This document shows, one piece after another, positions 16,124 to 26,060 of a stretch of 64,000 bases of DNA. Below the pieces are notes generated by a model. It saw nothing but the letters and a program-made list of their open reading frames with translations. It had not been told where the DNA came from and made no database searches. The translations under genes were made by a program, and so were the position numbers. This stretch comes from Bordetella genomosp. 11 (GTDB taxonomy: Bacteria > Pseudomonadota > Gammaproteobacteria > Burkholderiales > Burkholderiaceae_B). The stretch's first letter is position 1, and every line of letters starts with the position of its first letter. The stretch is from NCBI RefSeq assembly GCF_002261215.1, contig NZ_NEVS01000004.1, positions 3,410,001-3,474,000 on the forward strand. Direction: 5' to 3'.

Positions 16124-19090
16124 ATGATTTCCCGAAAAATCCTACACAGGCACAGTGCAGGCAAGGCCATGCACTACTACTCCGAGCAGAAGGATGACTA
16201 TTTCAGCCGGGAAGGCGGTGCGGCGCAATGGCAGGGCAAGGCAGCCGCCGCACTCGGCCTCACGGGCGAGATCGACCCGGCACAGTTCGCCGACGCCATG
16301 CGCGGCGATTTCGGGCCCGGCATCCAACTCCCCTATTCGGTACGCCTGGATTCGAATGCGCGCGCAGCGCTGGATCTGACGTTCTCAGCGCCGAAGAGCG
16401 TCAGCATCCAGGCACTCGTCGGCAAGGATGCCGTGGTCCTGGCCGCACACGATCAGGCAGTGACGCGGGCGCTGGAATTTCTGGAAGCCGAAATGATCCT
16501 TGCCCGGCGCAAGGAAAACGGCAGCACGTCGGTCGAACACACGGGCAACGCCGCGATCGCCAAATGGCGGCATGAGACCTCGCGGCCATCTCGCGACGCG
16601 CTGGCCGATCCGCAGTTGCATACCCACGCCCTGATCTTGAACATCACCCAACGCGCCGATAGAAGCTGGACGGCCATGGGCAACGAGGAGATATTCCGGT
16701 CGCTGAAACTCCTCGATGCCGTGTATCAAGCTGAGCTGGCAACGCAACTGGAGAAGGCCGGGTACGCCTTGCGCCACGAGGGCGGGCATTTCGAACTGGC
16801 TCACATCTCTCGCCAACAGATAGAGGCGTTCTCCAAACGGTCAATGACAATCGAAGCCGAACTGGCCCAAATCGGTGAAACGCGACGCAGTGCCAGCCAT
16901 GGCGTAAAGCAGACGGTGACGCTGCGAACCCGTCAGGCCAAGACGCCAGAGGTGTCTCGTGAGACGCTACAGGCTGACTGGGAACGCCAGGCCAAGGAAT
17001 TGCATCTGGATCTGGCCCCGGAGAAGAAAGAACGCGAGCAACTTGTGGAGCGGGAATTCGGCGGCGAACACGGCCATGGGGAACCGTCACAGCATGAAAA
17101 CACGCAAGATACGGCGGGGGGCGAAGCCAGTGTCTCGGGTCGTGGTCCAAAGCAACGCCTCGCCGGCGCGGCGTCCGATCACATATCGCCCGCCGACCAG
17201 GCGCGAGAGCGTGTCGCTTCTGAAGCGCTGCGCTGGGCGATCAAGCACCTGACAGAGCGGGAATCCGTCATGCGGGAGAAGAATCTCCTGGAGACCACCC
17301 TGAACCATTCCCGTGGTACCGGTGTGACCGTCAGCGATGTCCAGCGGGCGATCCGTTCCTTCGTAAAGAAAGGTCAGATTATCCTCGGCACCCAGCTCTA
17401 TCGGCCTTCGGCACAACAGGATGGCCAGGCCCTGAGCCGAAATGCCTGGATCCACTCGCTGATGGCCTCGGGTAAAAGCCACAAGGAGGCGGTCAGCGCG
17501 ATACGGCGCGCAATCGCCCGCCGGGAGTTAGTGCCGGCAGACCCGCACTACACCACTCAAGCTGCACGCGAGCGCGAAAAGCGCATTCTGCAGATCGAAC
17601 GCGAGGGGCGGGGAAAGGTGGTGCCTATACTTTCCACAGAAGCTGCGCAGGCATCGCTTGCCGGGCGCTCTCTGAAGCCAGGTCAAGTTGCGGCCGGTGA
17701 ACTGATCCTTAGTACGTCCAATCGTGTGGTCGGCGTCCAGGGTTTGGCCGGCACGGGCAAATCGCACATGCTCGACCAGGTCAAGAACATCGCCGAGGAA
17801 TCAGGCCACACGGTCCGCGCGGTCGCCTCGTACGGGATGCAGATCCGCGCCCTACGCGAGCTGGGCGTGGAAGCCAACACGATTGCGTCGGTGCTGGAGG
17901 CTCGAAACCAGGATCGATTCAAGATCGATGACAAAACCGTGCTCGTGGTCGACGAAGCCGGCGTTGTCCCGACCCGCCTCATGGAGCGCCTCCTGCAGCG
18001 TGCCGAAGCCGCCGGCGCCCGGGTCGTGTTACTGGGCGACACCGGCCAGACCAAGGCGATCGAGGCTGGCAGGCCTTTTCATCAATTGCAGGACGCAGGC
18101 ATGCCCACCGCCCTGATGGGCGACATCATCCGGCAAAAGGATCCTCACCTGAAAGAAGCTGTCGAACTGGCGGCCGCCGGCCGGGCGCCCGCATCGCTCG
18201 ACGTCCTGGACACCAAACTCCAGTCCGTGCACCAGGTCTCGGACAATGCAGCGCGGTATGAAAAGATCGCGCAGCGGTACGCCACATTGGCGCCGGATGA
18301 TCGTCGGGAAACTCTCATCGTCACGGGTACGAACGACTCGCGCAACGCCTTGAACGACGCCACACACGACGCGCTCGGTCTCGCCGGATGTGGCTTCGTT
18401 TTTGAGATGCTCACGCGTCGCGACACCACCCAGGCCGAGCGACGACAGGCCAAGTATTACCAGATTGGTGATGTCATCCAACCCGAGCGGAACTATGTGA
18501 ATGGCGTCTTGGTACAGGGCAAGATGTACCGCATCGTCGACCAAGACATGAAGCGAAACCGCCTGACGGTGGAACTTGTCGAGACCGGCGCGCGAACAAC
18601 CTTCAATCCTTCGCGTGCGGCCAAGCTGTCTGTATATCAGCCGGTCCAGGCCGAGCTATCGGCCGGCGACTGGGTGCGCGTGACTCGCAACGACGCTGCC
18701 AGGGACTTGGTCAACGGGGCGCGATTCGAGGTCCTGGCAGTGACGCCCACGTCGGTGACCTTAGGAAGCGAAAACCGAACAGTGCTGCTGGATGCCCGCA
18801 CCCTTCCCTTGCATCTCGATCGCGCGTACGCGACGACCAGCCACAGCGCGCAGGGCCTGACTGCAGACCGCGTCCTGATCAATGCGGAAAGTTTCAGCCG
18901 AACTACGAAGCAGGACGTGTATTACGTGGCCGTGTCACGCGCGCGCTACCAAACCGACGTTTATACGGACGACCGCACGAAACTGCCTGCGGCTGTCGCG
19001 CGGCACGAGGGCAAGTCCGCTGCGCTCGACATTGGCTTGGCATACAGCGACGAGGGTCGACGGGTAACCGAGCCTGTTCACGAGCGGTAG
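16124..19090 (+). CDS. traI: MOBF relaxase-helicase (TrwC/TraI family)
   Basis: 988 residues. The relaxase domain occupies about residues 1-290: paired tyrosines at 18/19 and a further one at 26, as in TrwC, and the histidine triad H150, H166 and H168 (PQLHTHALIL). An SF1 helicase follows with Walker A QGLAGTGKSHML at about 540 and VLVVDEAGVVPTRLM; the closing SHSAQGLTADR and YVAVSRAR motifs are intact. It nicks oriT, stays covalently attached and unwinds the transferred strand. Length matches TrwC (966 residues). No frameshift is seen, so relaxase function is likely retained. Confidence 0.94.
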   Translation: MISRKILHRHSAGKAMHYYSEQKDDYFSREGGAAQWQGKAAAALGLTGEIDPAQFADAMRGDFGPGIQLPYSVRLDSNARAALDLTFSAPKSVSIQALVGKDAVVLAAHDQAVTRALEFLEAEMILARRKENGSTSVEHTGNAAIAKWRHETSRPSRDALADPQLHTHALILNITQRADRSWTAMGNEEIFRSLKLLDAVYQAELATQLEKAGYALRHEGGHFELAHISRQQIEAFSKRSMTIEAELAQIGETRRSASHGVKQTVTLRTRQAKTPEVSRETLQADWERQAKELHLDLAPEKKEREQLVEREFGGEHGHGEPSQHENTQDTAGGEASVSGRGPKQRLAGAASDHISPADQARERVASEALRWAIKHLTERESVMREKNLLETTLNHSRGTGVTVSDVQRAIRSFVKKGQIILGTQLYRPSAQQDGQALSRNAWIHSLMASGKSHKEAVSAIRRAIARRELVPADPHYTTQAAREREKRILQIEREGRGKVVPILSTEAAQASLAGRSLKPGQVAAGELILSTSNRVVGVQGLAGTGKSHMLDQVKNIAEESGHTVRAVASYGMQIRALRELGVEANTIASVLEARNQDRFKIDDKTVLVVDEAGVVPTRLMERLLQRAEAAGARVVLLGDTGQTKAIEAGRPFHQLQDAGMPTALMGDIIRQKDPHLKEAVELAAAGRAPASLDVLDTKLQSVHQVSDNAARYEKIAQRYATLAPDDRRETLIVTGTNDSRNALNDATHDALGLAGCGFVFEMLTRRDTTQAERRQAKYYQIGDVIQPERNYVNGVLVQGKMYRIVDQDMKRNRLTVELVETGARTTFNPSRAAKLSVYQPVQAELSAGDWVRVTRNDAARDLVNGARFEVLAVTPTSVTLGSENRTVLLDARTLPLHLDRAYATTSHSAQGLTADRVLINAESFSRTTKQDVYYVAVSRARYQTDVYTDDRTKLPAAVARHEGKSAALDIGLAYSDEGRRVTEPVHER

Positions 19091-19529
19091 GCGACTTTAG
19101 AAAAGACAGTCGTAGGGAGGACCATGCGCGGGTGCGTCAACAGCATAGCGGCCCCTGAGTCATAGCATCAATCGCTCGCGCATAGCCTAGCTTATTCACC
19201 GAACCCTGGAACCATTGCGGGTTCGCTCGGACTTCCCCTCAGGAAGAGACCGACGACGGATGGCTGATGCGGAGGCGTTCTGCCCAAGCCTGCAAATGCT
19301 CAGCGACCGAAGGCGCGGCTGGCATTGACGCCAGCCAGCGCCTTCCGGGGGAAGGTCAGAGCGTCTATTCCTTCCCTGTCCAGACTAGGTGCGGCAGCTT
19401 GGCCAACGCTGTTTCCCGTAGGCAAGGTGCCCGGAGAGTTCGAGAAAATGGGACAGTGCAATATACTCTCACGCTTGCCTATTTCCGCGTAGGCGCAGTC
19501 TAACTTCTAGTCCAATCATTGAGAAAATA
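19091..19529. other. Gene-free gap between relaxase and methylase
   Basis: I see no coding frame, repeat or clear promoter. It marks the step from backbone to cargo genes. Confidence 0.4.
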
Positions 19530-20579
19530 ATGACCAACATCCGGGCCTTTGACATGTTCTGCGGTGGGGGGGGCAGTAGTCTGGGGGCCCAGGCTGCCGG
19601 CGCGGAAATCGCGGGGGGGGTGGATCTGTGGCAAACCGCAACGGACGCATTCAAACTCAACTTTCCCGAAGCCGTGATCTTTAACAGGGATTTGAGAAAG
19701 CTACGACCTGCCAAAGTAGCTGCGAAGACGGGAAAAATTGATCTGCTGCTGTCGTCTCCCGAATGTACACATCACACCTGCGCACGAGGCAACAGACCTC
19801 AATCGGAAGAGAGCAAAGAAACGGCGCTCCAGATTGTCCGATATGCAAAGGCCCTGCAGCCCCGTTGGATCGTCCTGGAAAACGTCACCCACATGCTTCC
19901 CTGGGCACGCTACCCGGAGCTAAAGAAAAAGCTGTCCAGACTTGGCTATCATCTTCGGGAGCAAGTGCTCGACGCATCGAGCTTCGGAGTACCCCAGCGA
20001 CGAAAGCGACTATTCTTGCTTGCTGATCTGGAGCAGGAACCACAGCCGGTCATCATCCCGGACGTATCGCCTATGACCGTCGAATCGATCCTCGACCCGG
20101 AAGGCACATGGCCGATGACCCGCCTCAAGACGGAAAAGCGTGCTGCTGGGACGCTGGAGCGCGCAGAGCGTGCCGCAGCCAAGCTGGGGCACGAAGCGTC
20201 GTTCCTAATCGTATATTACGGAAGCGATGGGGCCGGAGGTTGGCAGCCGTTAGATGTACCATTGAGGACGGTCACGACTGTGGACCGATTCGCACTGGTT
20301 CGACCAGGACCGGATGGTCCGATGATGAGGATGCTTCAACCTTCCGAAATCAGGAGGGCCATGAGCTTTCCTGAGCATTACAGATTCCCCGATGTCAGCC
20401 GCCGAGAAAAGATAAAACTTTTGGGAAACGCGGTGTGCTCCAGGGTGATGCAGGCAATCGTTACGTCACTGTGCGCCGAATATGACACGGTTAGTCAGCA
20501 AACCGCATTACCCCAGGTCGCCGAGCGTGTGTGGTGTAGTGATGCACGATCTCATCCATCTGGGTTCGCCGCAGCCTGA
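19530..20579 (+). CDS. dcm: DNA (cytosine-5-)-methyltransferase, Dcm-like
   Basis: 349 residues with the ordered C5-methylase motifs: motif I FDMFCGGGGSSLG (about residues 7-19), motif IV LLSSPECTHHT with catalytic C79, motif VI WIVLENV, motif VIII SFGVPQRRKR, and the C-terminal motifs IX/X (RMLQPSEIRRAMSFPEHY, LLGNAVCSRVM). It should methylate cytosine C5 in a specific sequence that cannot be read from the protein. Its 3' end overlaps the convergent receiver gene by 89 bp. A vsr gene lies in the same island, the typical partner that repairs T:G mismatches formed by deamination of 5-methylcytosine. Confidence 0.93.
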   Translation: MTNIRAFDMFCGGGGSSLGAQAAGAEIAGGVDLWQTATDAFKLNFPEAVIFNRDLRKLRPAKVAAKTGKIDLLLSSPECTHHTCARGNRPQSEESKETALQIVRYAKALQPRWIVLENVTHMLPWARYPELKKKLSRLGYHLREQVLDASSFGVPQRRKRLFLLADLEQEPQPVIIPDVSPMTVESILDPEGTWPMTRLKTEKRAAGTLERAERAAAKLGHEASFLIVYYGSDGAGGWQPLDVPLRTVTTVDRFALVRPGPDGPMMRMLQPSEIRRAMSFPEHYRFPDVSRREKIKLLGNAVCSRVMQAIVTSLCAEYDTVSQQTALPQVAERVWCSDARSHPSGFAAA

Positions 20580-21900
20580 AGCGGGGGACGCCATCTACGT
20601 GATGCGTTGAAGACATCGCCATAAAGCAACGGCAGGACACCAGCAGGTGCCAATCTCCCGCTGCAATGTCAGGAGTCTGTTCACGCAGCACAAATCTCCC
20701 CAAATCCAATACGCTGATGTTGTTCAGGCGCCGTTTGATCTTGCCTCCCGTTTCTTTATTCTGCTGACCAGTAAAGGGATCAATGAGCTCGACCGGGACA
20801 AGGAGGGAGAGCAAATATCGTTGAGTACTCAGTTTTCCCTGAACGTGATCACACTCAGGCCCCAGCTCAACAACAAGCAATTTTGTTCTACCCGCATCCT
20901 CGTCACTAATCGTTGTTTTTGTGGCGAATTCACGTCGGATCAGATCGTGCTTCTCATAGCCGAATGCTTCGATAAAGGGCCCCGAGTTGACGAACCTTGT
21001 GCTGAGCACCGTAACCACCCCGCGCCCACTCGGGAGATGAACAGGATCAGCGCGCAGCTCTTCGAGCAGATAGCTTGTATTAAGGTGCGCCGCTGACACG
21101 ACGGCTGGGCGTTCCACCTTGCCTTGATCGGGAATGCGTTCCAGGAGCGGTTGAAAGTCTTCTGCCACGGCGGGAAGGCTGGCATCAAATTGGCACAGTC
21201 GATCCTCCAGCAGTGGCAGCAAGGCGGAATCGAGAGCACGAGAGGGTTCTGCCCGCGCAACGCGCATTCCCGTGGCTTCACTTGCCAAGTGCGCCAGCAA
21301 CTGCGTCCAACCGTCCACCGGGCGGTCCGCCGACTTCACCAAATCAAACAATCGGTCGGTTGTGCGCGCAGCGGCGCGACCAACCCGATCCTCCCACGAT
21401 GCAGCGATGGCCATCGTTGAATGCCCCTGCAACTGCTGCAGTATGAGTTCGCGCAGTTGCTCCGGATTAAATTGGTCGCCGCCCTCCGCCGCATCAACGC
21501 TAAAAACATCATTCTTATCGACGACGCCATACCCTACCGGCGGGAAAACTCCCGAGGCGGCCGCCCGCTCGTCAATGAGTCGTAAGATCAGCTCATGGTC
21601 CTCAGGATACTGCGACCAAAATATCAACACATATGGCCCCAACGCGACAATTTTCCGAAGGCTTCTGATGATGTTGGATGCATGTAGCCTCTCATTCTGT
21701 GGTCCTCCACCGACCATGTGTATGTCGGTGAAGACCACCCTAATCCCCTCAATCGGACTAGAGGGCGCGTTTTCGAGTTCTCCATCTTGAAATAGAAAAG
21801 GTATGGGACAGAATCCGGCCTTACCGAGCCCCCACACGATCTTCTTCAGATGATCTTCGTTATCGTCAATGGCCACCACACGCGAATAAAACGGGATCAT
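20491..21900 (-). CDS. Receiver-domain protein with unknown C-terminal region
   Basis: 469 residues. The first 130 residues look like a response-regulator receiver: acidic pair in VVAIDDNEDH, candidate phospho-acceptor D59 in VVFTDIHMVGG, and a later YVLIFWSQYP strand. The remaining 330 residues match no output domain I recognise and contain no obvious DNA-binding helix-turn-helix. Its ATG overlaps the stop of the upstream GHKL gene by 4 bp (ATGA), so the two are translationally coupled and likely work as a two-component pair. It could carry the effector function of the island. Confidence 0.65.
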   Translation of the reverse strand: MIPFYSRVVAIDDNEDHLKKIVWGLGKAGFCPIPFLFQDGELENAPSSPIEGIRVVFTDIHMVGGGPQNERLHASNIIRSLRKIVALGPYVLIFWSQYPEDHELILRLIDERAAASGVFPPVGYGVVDKNDVFSVDAAEGGDQFNPEQLRELILQQLQGHSTMAIAASWEDRVGRAAARTTDRLFDLVKSADRPVDGWTQLLAHLASEATGMRVARAEPSRALDSALLPLLEDRLCQFDASLPAVAEDFQPLLERIPDQGKVERPAVVSAAHLNTSYLLEELRADPVHLPSGRGVVTVLSTRFVNSGPFIEAFGYEKHDLIRREFATKTTISDEDAGRTKLLVVELGPECDHVQGKLSTQRYLLSLLVPVELIDPFTGQQNKETGGKIKRRLNNISVLDLGRFVLREQTPDIAAGDWHLLVSCRCFMAMSSTHHVDGVPRFRLRRTQMDEIVHHYTTHARRPGVMRFAD

Positions 21901-24056
21901 TTTTCTTTCTTGAAAGAGAACACCACTGCGGTGCCATCGAAGACTTTCGGGATGTCAATGACATCCCTTAACTCCTCGGCCGTTGTCACCTCGATCTTGC
22001 CGCCTAACGAGTCCATCACCGTCTTGCAGTAGAACAGGCCGAGCCCCATGCCGCCGGCACGCGTCGACATGAATGGCCTGCCAATCTGCTCTGGAGGAAG
22101 CTGAAAGCCGGGACCGTTATCGACGATGGCGATGACCCCGCCGCTTTCCTCGTCCCAGTGGGACAGAACCAGTATGGCGCCCGGATTCGTCGTCTCATCT
22201 CTTTCACGACGGAATCTCGTCCAGTAGATAGCGTTGTCGATCACATTGCTCACCGCAGCGACCATCAGCCCGCGTGGAAGCACTTGCGTGAACACGTGCT
22301 TTTTCTCAGGGTCAGCAGCCCAGTTCGAGAACACAATGCCGTGACGAGCGAAGCGGTCCTCGTGCATCCCTGCGGCACGGCCAACAAGCTCCTCCGCGGA
22401 AACTTTGCGGGGCGGATCACGTTGCAGCAGGGGCTTGAACGTATCGAGTAGCTTTCTGAGATGCGAGACCTCTTGGCGTATGTCATCTGGATTCGGATTG
22501 CCCTGCAGCTTCCGCTGAATGCGGTCAATGCTATGGACGATCTCGTGGAAGATGAGAGCCAAGTTGATGCCGGCCATGCCGGAAGAAACCATGACGTCCT
22601 GAAGTGTCTTCAGCTCATGCTGAATCGATTCGAGGATCGGTTTGATTTCTTTTTGTATGCCGTGCTGCTTTCCCAATTGGACCAGCTGCTGCATAGCCTC
22701 CTGAATCGGCGGAGTAGCGGCCTCGTCGCCCCTGATGGCCCGATCAATGGCCTCTCTGTCCGTCGCGTGTTCTCGATGAAAGCGATCGAAGATACTCAGT
22801 ACTGTTCTGTGAAGTTTTCGGAAAGTCTGGTTATCGTCAAAACCTTCACGATTGGTCTTTTCCTTAAGCCCGGAACTAGCTGCCAGTTCCAGTGACACTT
22901 GAGCGATGACACTCTGCGTTCCCAACTTTCCGGCGGGCCTATTTATCCTTCGCGCATCAAGTCCGAGCCAGTCCTCTCCCGGTTCGCCATAATTGAAGAC
23001 GCGGATGTTGTCTCGGTAGACGCGGACCCCCGTTTGATTCTCCAGCCATTTCTTGATCTGCTGTGGGGCTCCTGAAGCCTTCAGTATCTCGTCACGCCGA
23101 TGGAACGCGTGAAACTGTCCCTTGATAGGGCCTATGCCGTCCAAATCCTTCTTGGACAGAAAGATGTGGTCCTCATGTCCGTTCGCCTTTCCGCCTCCCA
23201 CTCCTTTTCCTGACGGTCGATCATCCTCATCCGGTTCGAGCAGCACCAACTTCTCGGTCCCGCCGGCAGTACGTCCCGTCAGCCCTTTGAACCTGGGTGG
23301 CGTGAACCGATACTCCCATTCCAGAATTCCATCCTGGGTGAGCTTAAAATCGAAATGCCAGACCGCCGAATCCAACATCTGTTCAAGGGAGGGCAGATCC
23401 TTGATTTCTTCCTCTCTACCTGGCAGATGCAGTTCGACCTTGAAGGAGCCTGCCTCGTCGAACGGGTTGCTCAGCGAAGTGACAAGACGGTAGAGATCAC
23501 GGATCTCCCTGCGGGTCCAATCTTCCCGGTGCAGATCTGCAATCTCGATCCGTGTACCGTGGGCTGGTCCCGTGAACACTGAAGGGGGATCGCTCTGTTC
23601 GATCTGTACCTGCAGACCATCGCCCAGAAATCTGGCACTGTCGATGAGCTTGCTCCAGTCTATCGAAACATCGAACTCGCTCTTACCTGGTTCGCGCGTA
23701 GTCAGCGTAAGCTGATTCCCCAGCTTCTGCACCGCAAGTCTGCCCACTCCCTTCTCGCCCAGGGGCAGGCGTCCCTTGGGTGTACGCCCTCGGCGCGCTG
23801 CACCGCGCTTTGAATCCGCACCAACGACGAGCCATGCCGCCTCTATCGTGGCATCGGACATACCAAAACCATCGTCCATCACCACGATCTTTGGCGGCGT
23901 AGCATCCAGATGGAGCGTCACGTCTACCAGCGTCGCGTCCGCATCATAGGCGTTCTTGACCAGCTCGAATACCGCTAGCCTGTCATGACCGATTAGTTCG
24001 TCACCCAGCAGCTTCAGCACATGGGATTGAACTCGAAACGGGACGCTTTTTATCAA
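21897..24056 (-). CDS. Double GHKL ATPase: HSP90/MutL-like N-terminus plus histidine-kinase-like C-terminus
   Basis: About 719 residues. The N-terminal module has HSP90/MutL/MORC-like motifs: FELVKNAYDAD, VVMDDGFGMSD and GEKGVGRLAVQKLG. The C-terminal module is a sensor-kinase ATPase: VSNVIDNAIYW (N box), IVDNGPGF (G1) and AGGMGLGLFYCK (G2), preceded by a helical segment with LIFHEIVHSIDRI, which may be the phospho-acceptor helix (H in FHEIVH). A TTG at 24089 is possible, but the TTG at 24056 has AGGAG seven bases upstream. It is coupled to the receiver gene and lies 41 bp behind vsr. Related MutL/MORC-type ATPases occur in restriction-modification operons. Confidence 0.75.
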   Translation of the reverse strand: MIKSVPFRVQSHVLKLLGDELIGHDRLAVFELVKNAYDADATLVDVTLHLDATPPKIVVMDDGFGMSDATIEAAWLVVGADSKRGAARRGRTPKGRLPLGEKGVGRLAVQKLGNQLTLTTREPGKSEFDVSIDWSKLIDSARFLGDGLQVQIEQSDPPSVFTGPAHGTRIEIADLHREDWTRREIRDLYRLVTSLSNPFDEAGSFKVELHLPGREEEIKDLPSLEQMLDSAVWHFDFKLTQDGILEWEYRFTPPRFKGLTGRTAGGTEKLVLLEPDEDDRPSGKGVGGGKANGHEDHIFLSKKDLDGIGPIKGQFHAFHRRDEILKASGAPQQIKKWLENQTGVRVYRDNIRVFNYGEPGEDWLGLDARRINRPAGKLGTQSVIAQVSLELAASSGLKEKTNREGFDDNQTFRKLHRTVLSIFDRFHREHATDREAIDRAIRGDEAATPPIQEAMQQLVQLGKQHGIQKEIKPILESIQHELKTLQDVMVSSGMAGINLALIFHEIVHSIDRIQRKLQGNPNPDDIRQEVSHLRKLLDTFKPLLQRDPPRKVSAEELVGRAAGMHEDRFARHGIVFSNWAADPEKKHVFTQVLPRGLMVAAVSNVIDNAIYWTRFRRERDETTNPGAILVLSHWDEESGGVIAIVDNGPGFQLPPEQIGRPFMSTRAGGMGLGLFYCKTVMDSLGGKIEVTTAEELRDVIDIPKVFDGTAVVFSFKKEK

Positions 24057-24096
24057 TTTCCGCTCCTGAAGTGGGACGGTATCGGGCAAGTGAGTA

Positions 24097-24513
24097 TCAT
24101 CGCGTGGCGTCTGAAAGAAAGCGCTTTAGTACGTCGAAAAGCTTCCCAATATCCTTCGTCTCGCATTCCCATACTGTCAGGACATTCCATTGCAGGGCCT
24201 TCAGAGCCTCTGCAGATGCTTGGTCCCTGCGAACGTTCGCATCGAATTTCTTGCTCCAAAAATCGACATTGGACTTTGGAACATATGCATATTTGCATCG
24301 AGCGTGGCGATGCCAGAAGCACCCATGCACGAAAATTGCTTTTTTCAGCTTCGGAAGCACGATGTCTGGCGAACCCGGCAAATCACGTCGATGGAGGCGG
24401 AAACGGTAGCCGAGCGCATGAATAGTTCTTCGCACGGCCATTTCCGGCTGCGTATCCTTCCCCCTTATCCGGGACATTACCCTGGATCGATGTTCAGCCG
24501 TCAGCGTATCCAT
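24097..24513 (-). CDS. vsr: Very short patch repair endonuclease Vsr
   Basis: 138 residues with the Vsr hallmarks: SRVMSRIRGKDTQPE at the N-terminus, catalytic region GSPDIVLPKLKKAIFVHGCFWH (D50, H64 and H69 correspond to the E. coli active site) and the DVRRDQ-like NVRRDQ helix. Vsr nicks 5' of the T in T:G mismatches arising at methylated cytosines. Length is usual. It is the first gene of the tight vsr-GHKL-receiver run. Some Vsr-fold proteins in restriction systems act as the restricting nuclease, which is possible here because no other nuclease is encoded in the island. Confidence 0.92.
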   Translation of the reverse strand: MDTLTAEHRSRVMSRIRGKDTQPEMAVRRTIHALGYRFRLHRRDLPGSPDIVLPKLKKAIFVHGCFWHRHARCKYAYVPKSNVDFWSKKFDANVRRDQASAEALKALQWNVLTVWECETKDIGKLFDVLKRFLSDATR

Positions 24514-24695
24514 GACATGACACCTAATGTCTTCCTTGCCTCACCAGAGGGTGGTTATCCTACGACTCGCGGTTTGCCTATTCCCGATTTGGAACATATT
24601 GTATCTGCCGGACAGGGGAAATGCTCGGGTATGTTGTAGTTGATTCTGCAGCGTCGATTGATGAAAAGCAGCCCAATCCATGTCAACAACATGAA

Positions 24696-26060
24696 TTATT
24701 CGCTGTCATCCGCATTGCCGGCCTTCCCCTCCCCCCTCAGAGTCACGCCTCGCGGTACGGACGGACCACGGTATCCGCTCCGAGCATTGGTCGGAACGTG
24801 AATATGCTGCCGCGGCGACGCTCGCTCTCCGGAAAGCTCAACACCTCCGGCCTCCGCCTGCATGCGCACATAGCCGCGCAGCATCTTTTCATTGTAGGTA
24901 TACCAGCCCGGCCGCTTGTCCACACTCTGAAGAATGTTGCCATAGGCGACTGACTTCAGTTGCCGCAACTTCTCCCCGAATTTTTGCCGGTTCAGGACGG
25001 CGGTTTCCTGCCGCTTTCGGCATACGATCTCGTACGATTCGTGCATCCGGCCGATATCGCGGAAAAGGTCTTCACCATCCGCTGTCGCCCACACGACCGT
25101 CTCATATTCAGCATCTCGATGGAGTACCGCTTTTTCATAGGGTCGGCGCAGTTCAGCAGTGATTTCGCCAATAGCCGCGTTGAGGCCAGCTAGATACTGC
25201 ACCTGCCCAAGCGTCTCGACCGGTTCTTCTGCCGTGAATGCCTCCCACAGCATCTTCTCCATGATCAGATGAACGAAGTAGGGAAATCCGTCGCTGACGA
25301 TCGCGATCCTCCAAGCGATGTTGTCATCGAGATCCAGCTCGAAGGCATGGGCAGCTTGCATGGCAATTTCCCGCCGGCCTTCCCAGCCGAGGCGATCCAG
25401 TTCGATAGTGGCGAGCTGCCTATAGGCTGACTGGTGGGCGCCAAGCAACTCATCTAGTGAGGATCCCACGCCCGTGAACACGAACTTGATCGGCACCTCC
25501 TGGTCCCCGATCATCTTCAGCAGTGAAGCAAACTTGTTGCGCTCATCGACATCGGAAATAGTGTCGAACTCGTCAAGAACGATTACCGGTGCACGAGAAT
25601 GAAGGGTTCCTACTTCTGAAAGAAGGCCGATCGCATCGCCTATCGTTAGAAGCTGTGCACTGATGTCTATCGGAGAAATTTCGCGATTCTCGCCCAAGGA
25701 CAAGCCGCGCCAAGAAAACGTACATGTCCGGGTCGTTTCGATCCTCTGAACTCTCGACCGATTCAACGCCTGGTACGCGATATTGGCAATGATGGAAGTA
25801 AAGGTGGCGTCAGATGAGCCCGACACGGTGATGGGTGCGCCATCGGACGATTGGTACAAGTTCGCGGCGGTGTGAGCCAGGGAGCTTTTTCCAACCCCTC
25901 TATCGCCAAAAATGAAGATATGGCGGCCTGGCATCACCAGGGCGCGGCGGATAATTTCCAATTCCTTCTCCCGGCCTCTCAACAGTTCAATGCTGCGGAC
26001 CGGAAACGTGGGGCTCAGTGTTTCATTAAGCTTGTCAACGAAAGCCCCTTCGTTGTGCAT
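24696..26060 (-). CDS. AAA+ ATPase of the ORC/STAND-like type
   Basis: About 454 residues. Walker A FGDRGVGKSS lies at about residues 57-66, Walker B VIVLDEFDTISD at about 165, sensor-1-like KFVFTGVG at about 200, and the C-terminal half is helical with a polar, probably disordered tail. This resembles Orc1/Cdc6-type ATPases found in mobile elements. A TTG at 26075 is an alternative start. The gene lies 182 bp upstream of vsr on the same strand and probably belongs to the same island. Whether it senses DNA or remodels a partner cannot be told. Confidence 0.75.
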   Translation of the reverse strand: MHNEGAFVDKLNETLSPTFPVRSIELLRGREKELEIIRRALVMPGRHIFIFGDRGVGKSSLAHTAANLYQSSDGAPITVSGSSDATFTSIIANIAYQALNRSRVQRIETTRTCTFSWRGLSLGENREISPIDISAQLLTIGDAIGLLSEVGTLHSRAPVIVLDEFDTISDVDERNKFASLLKMIGDQEVPIKFVFTGVGSSLDELLGAHQSAYRQLATIELDRLGWEGRREIAMQAAHAFELDLDDNIAWRIAIVSDGFPYFVHLIMEKMLWEAFTAEEPVETLGQVQYLAGLNAAIGEITAELRRPYEKAVLHRDAEYETVVWATADGEDLFRDIGRMHESYEIVCRKRQETAVLNRQKFGEKLRQLKSVAYGNILQSVDKRPGWYTYNEKMLRGYVRMQAEAGGVELSGERASPRQHIHVPTNARSGYRGPSVPRGVTLRGEGKAGNADDSE

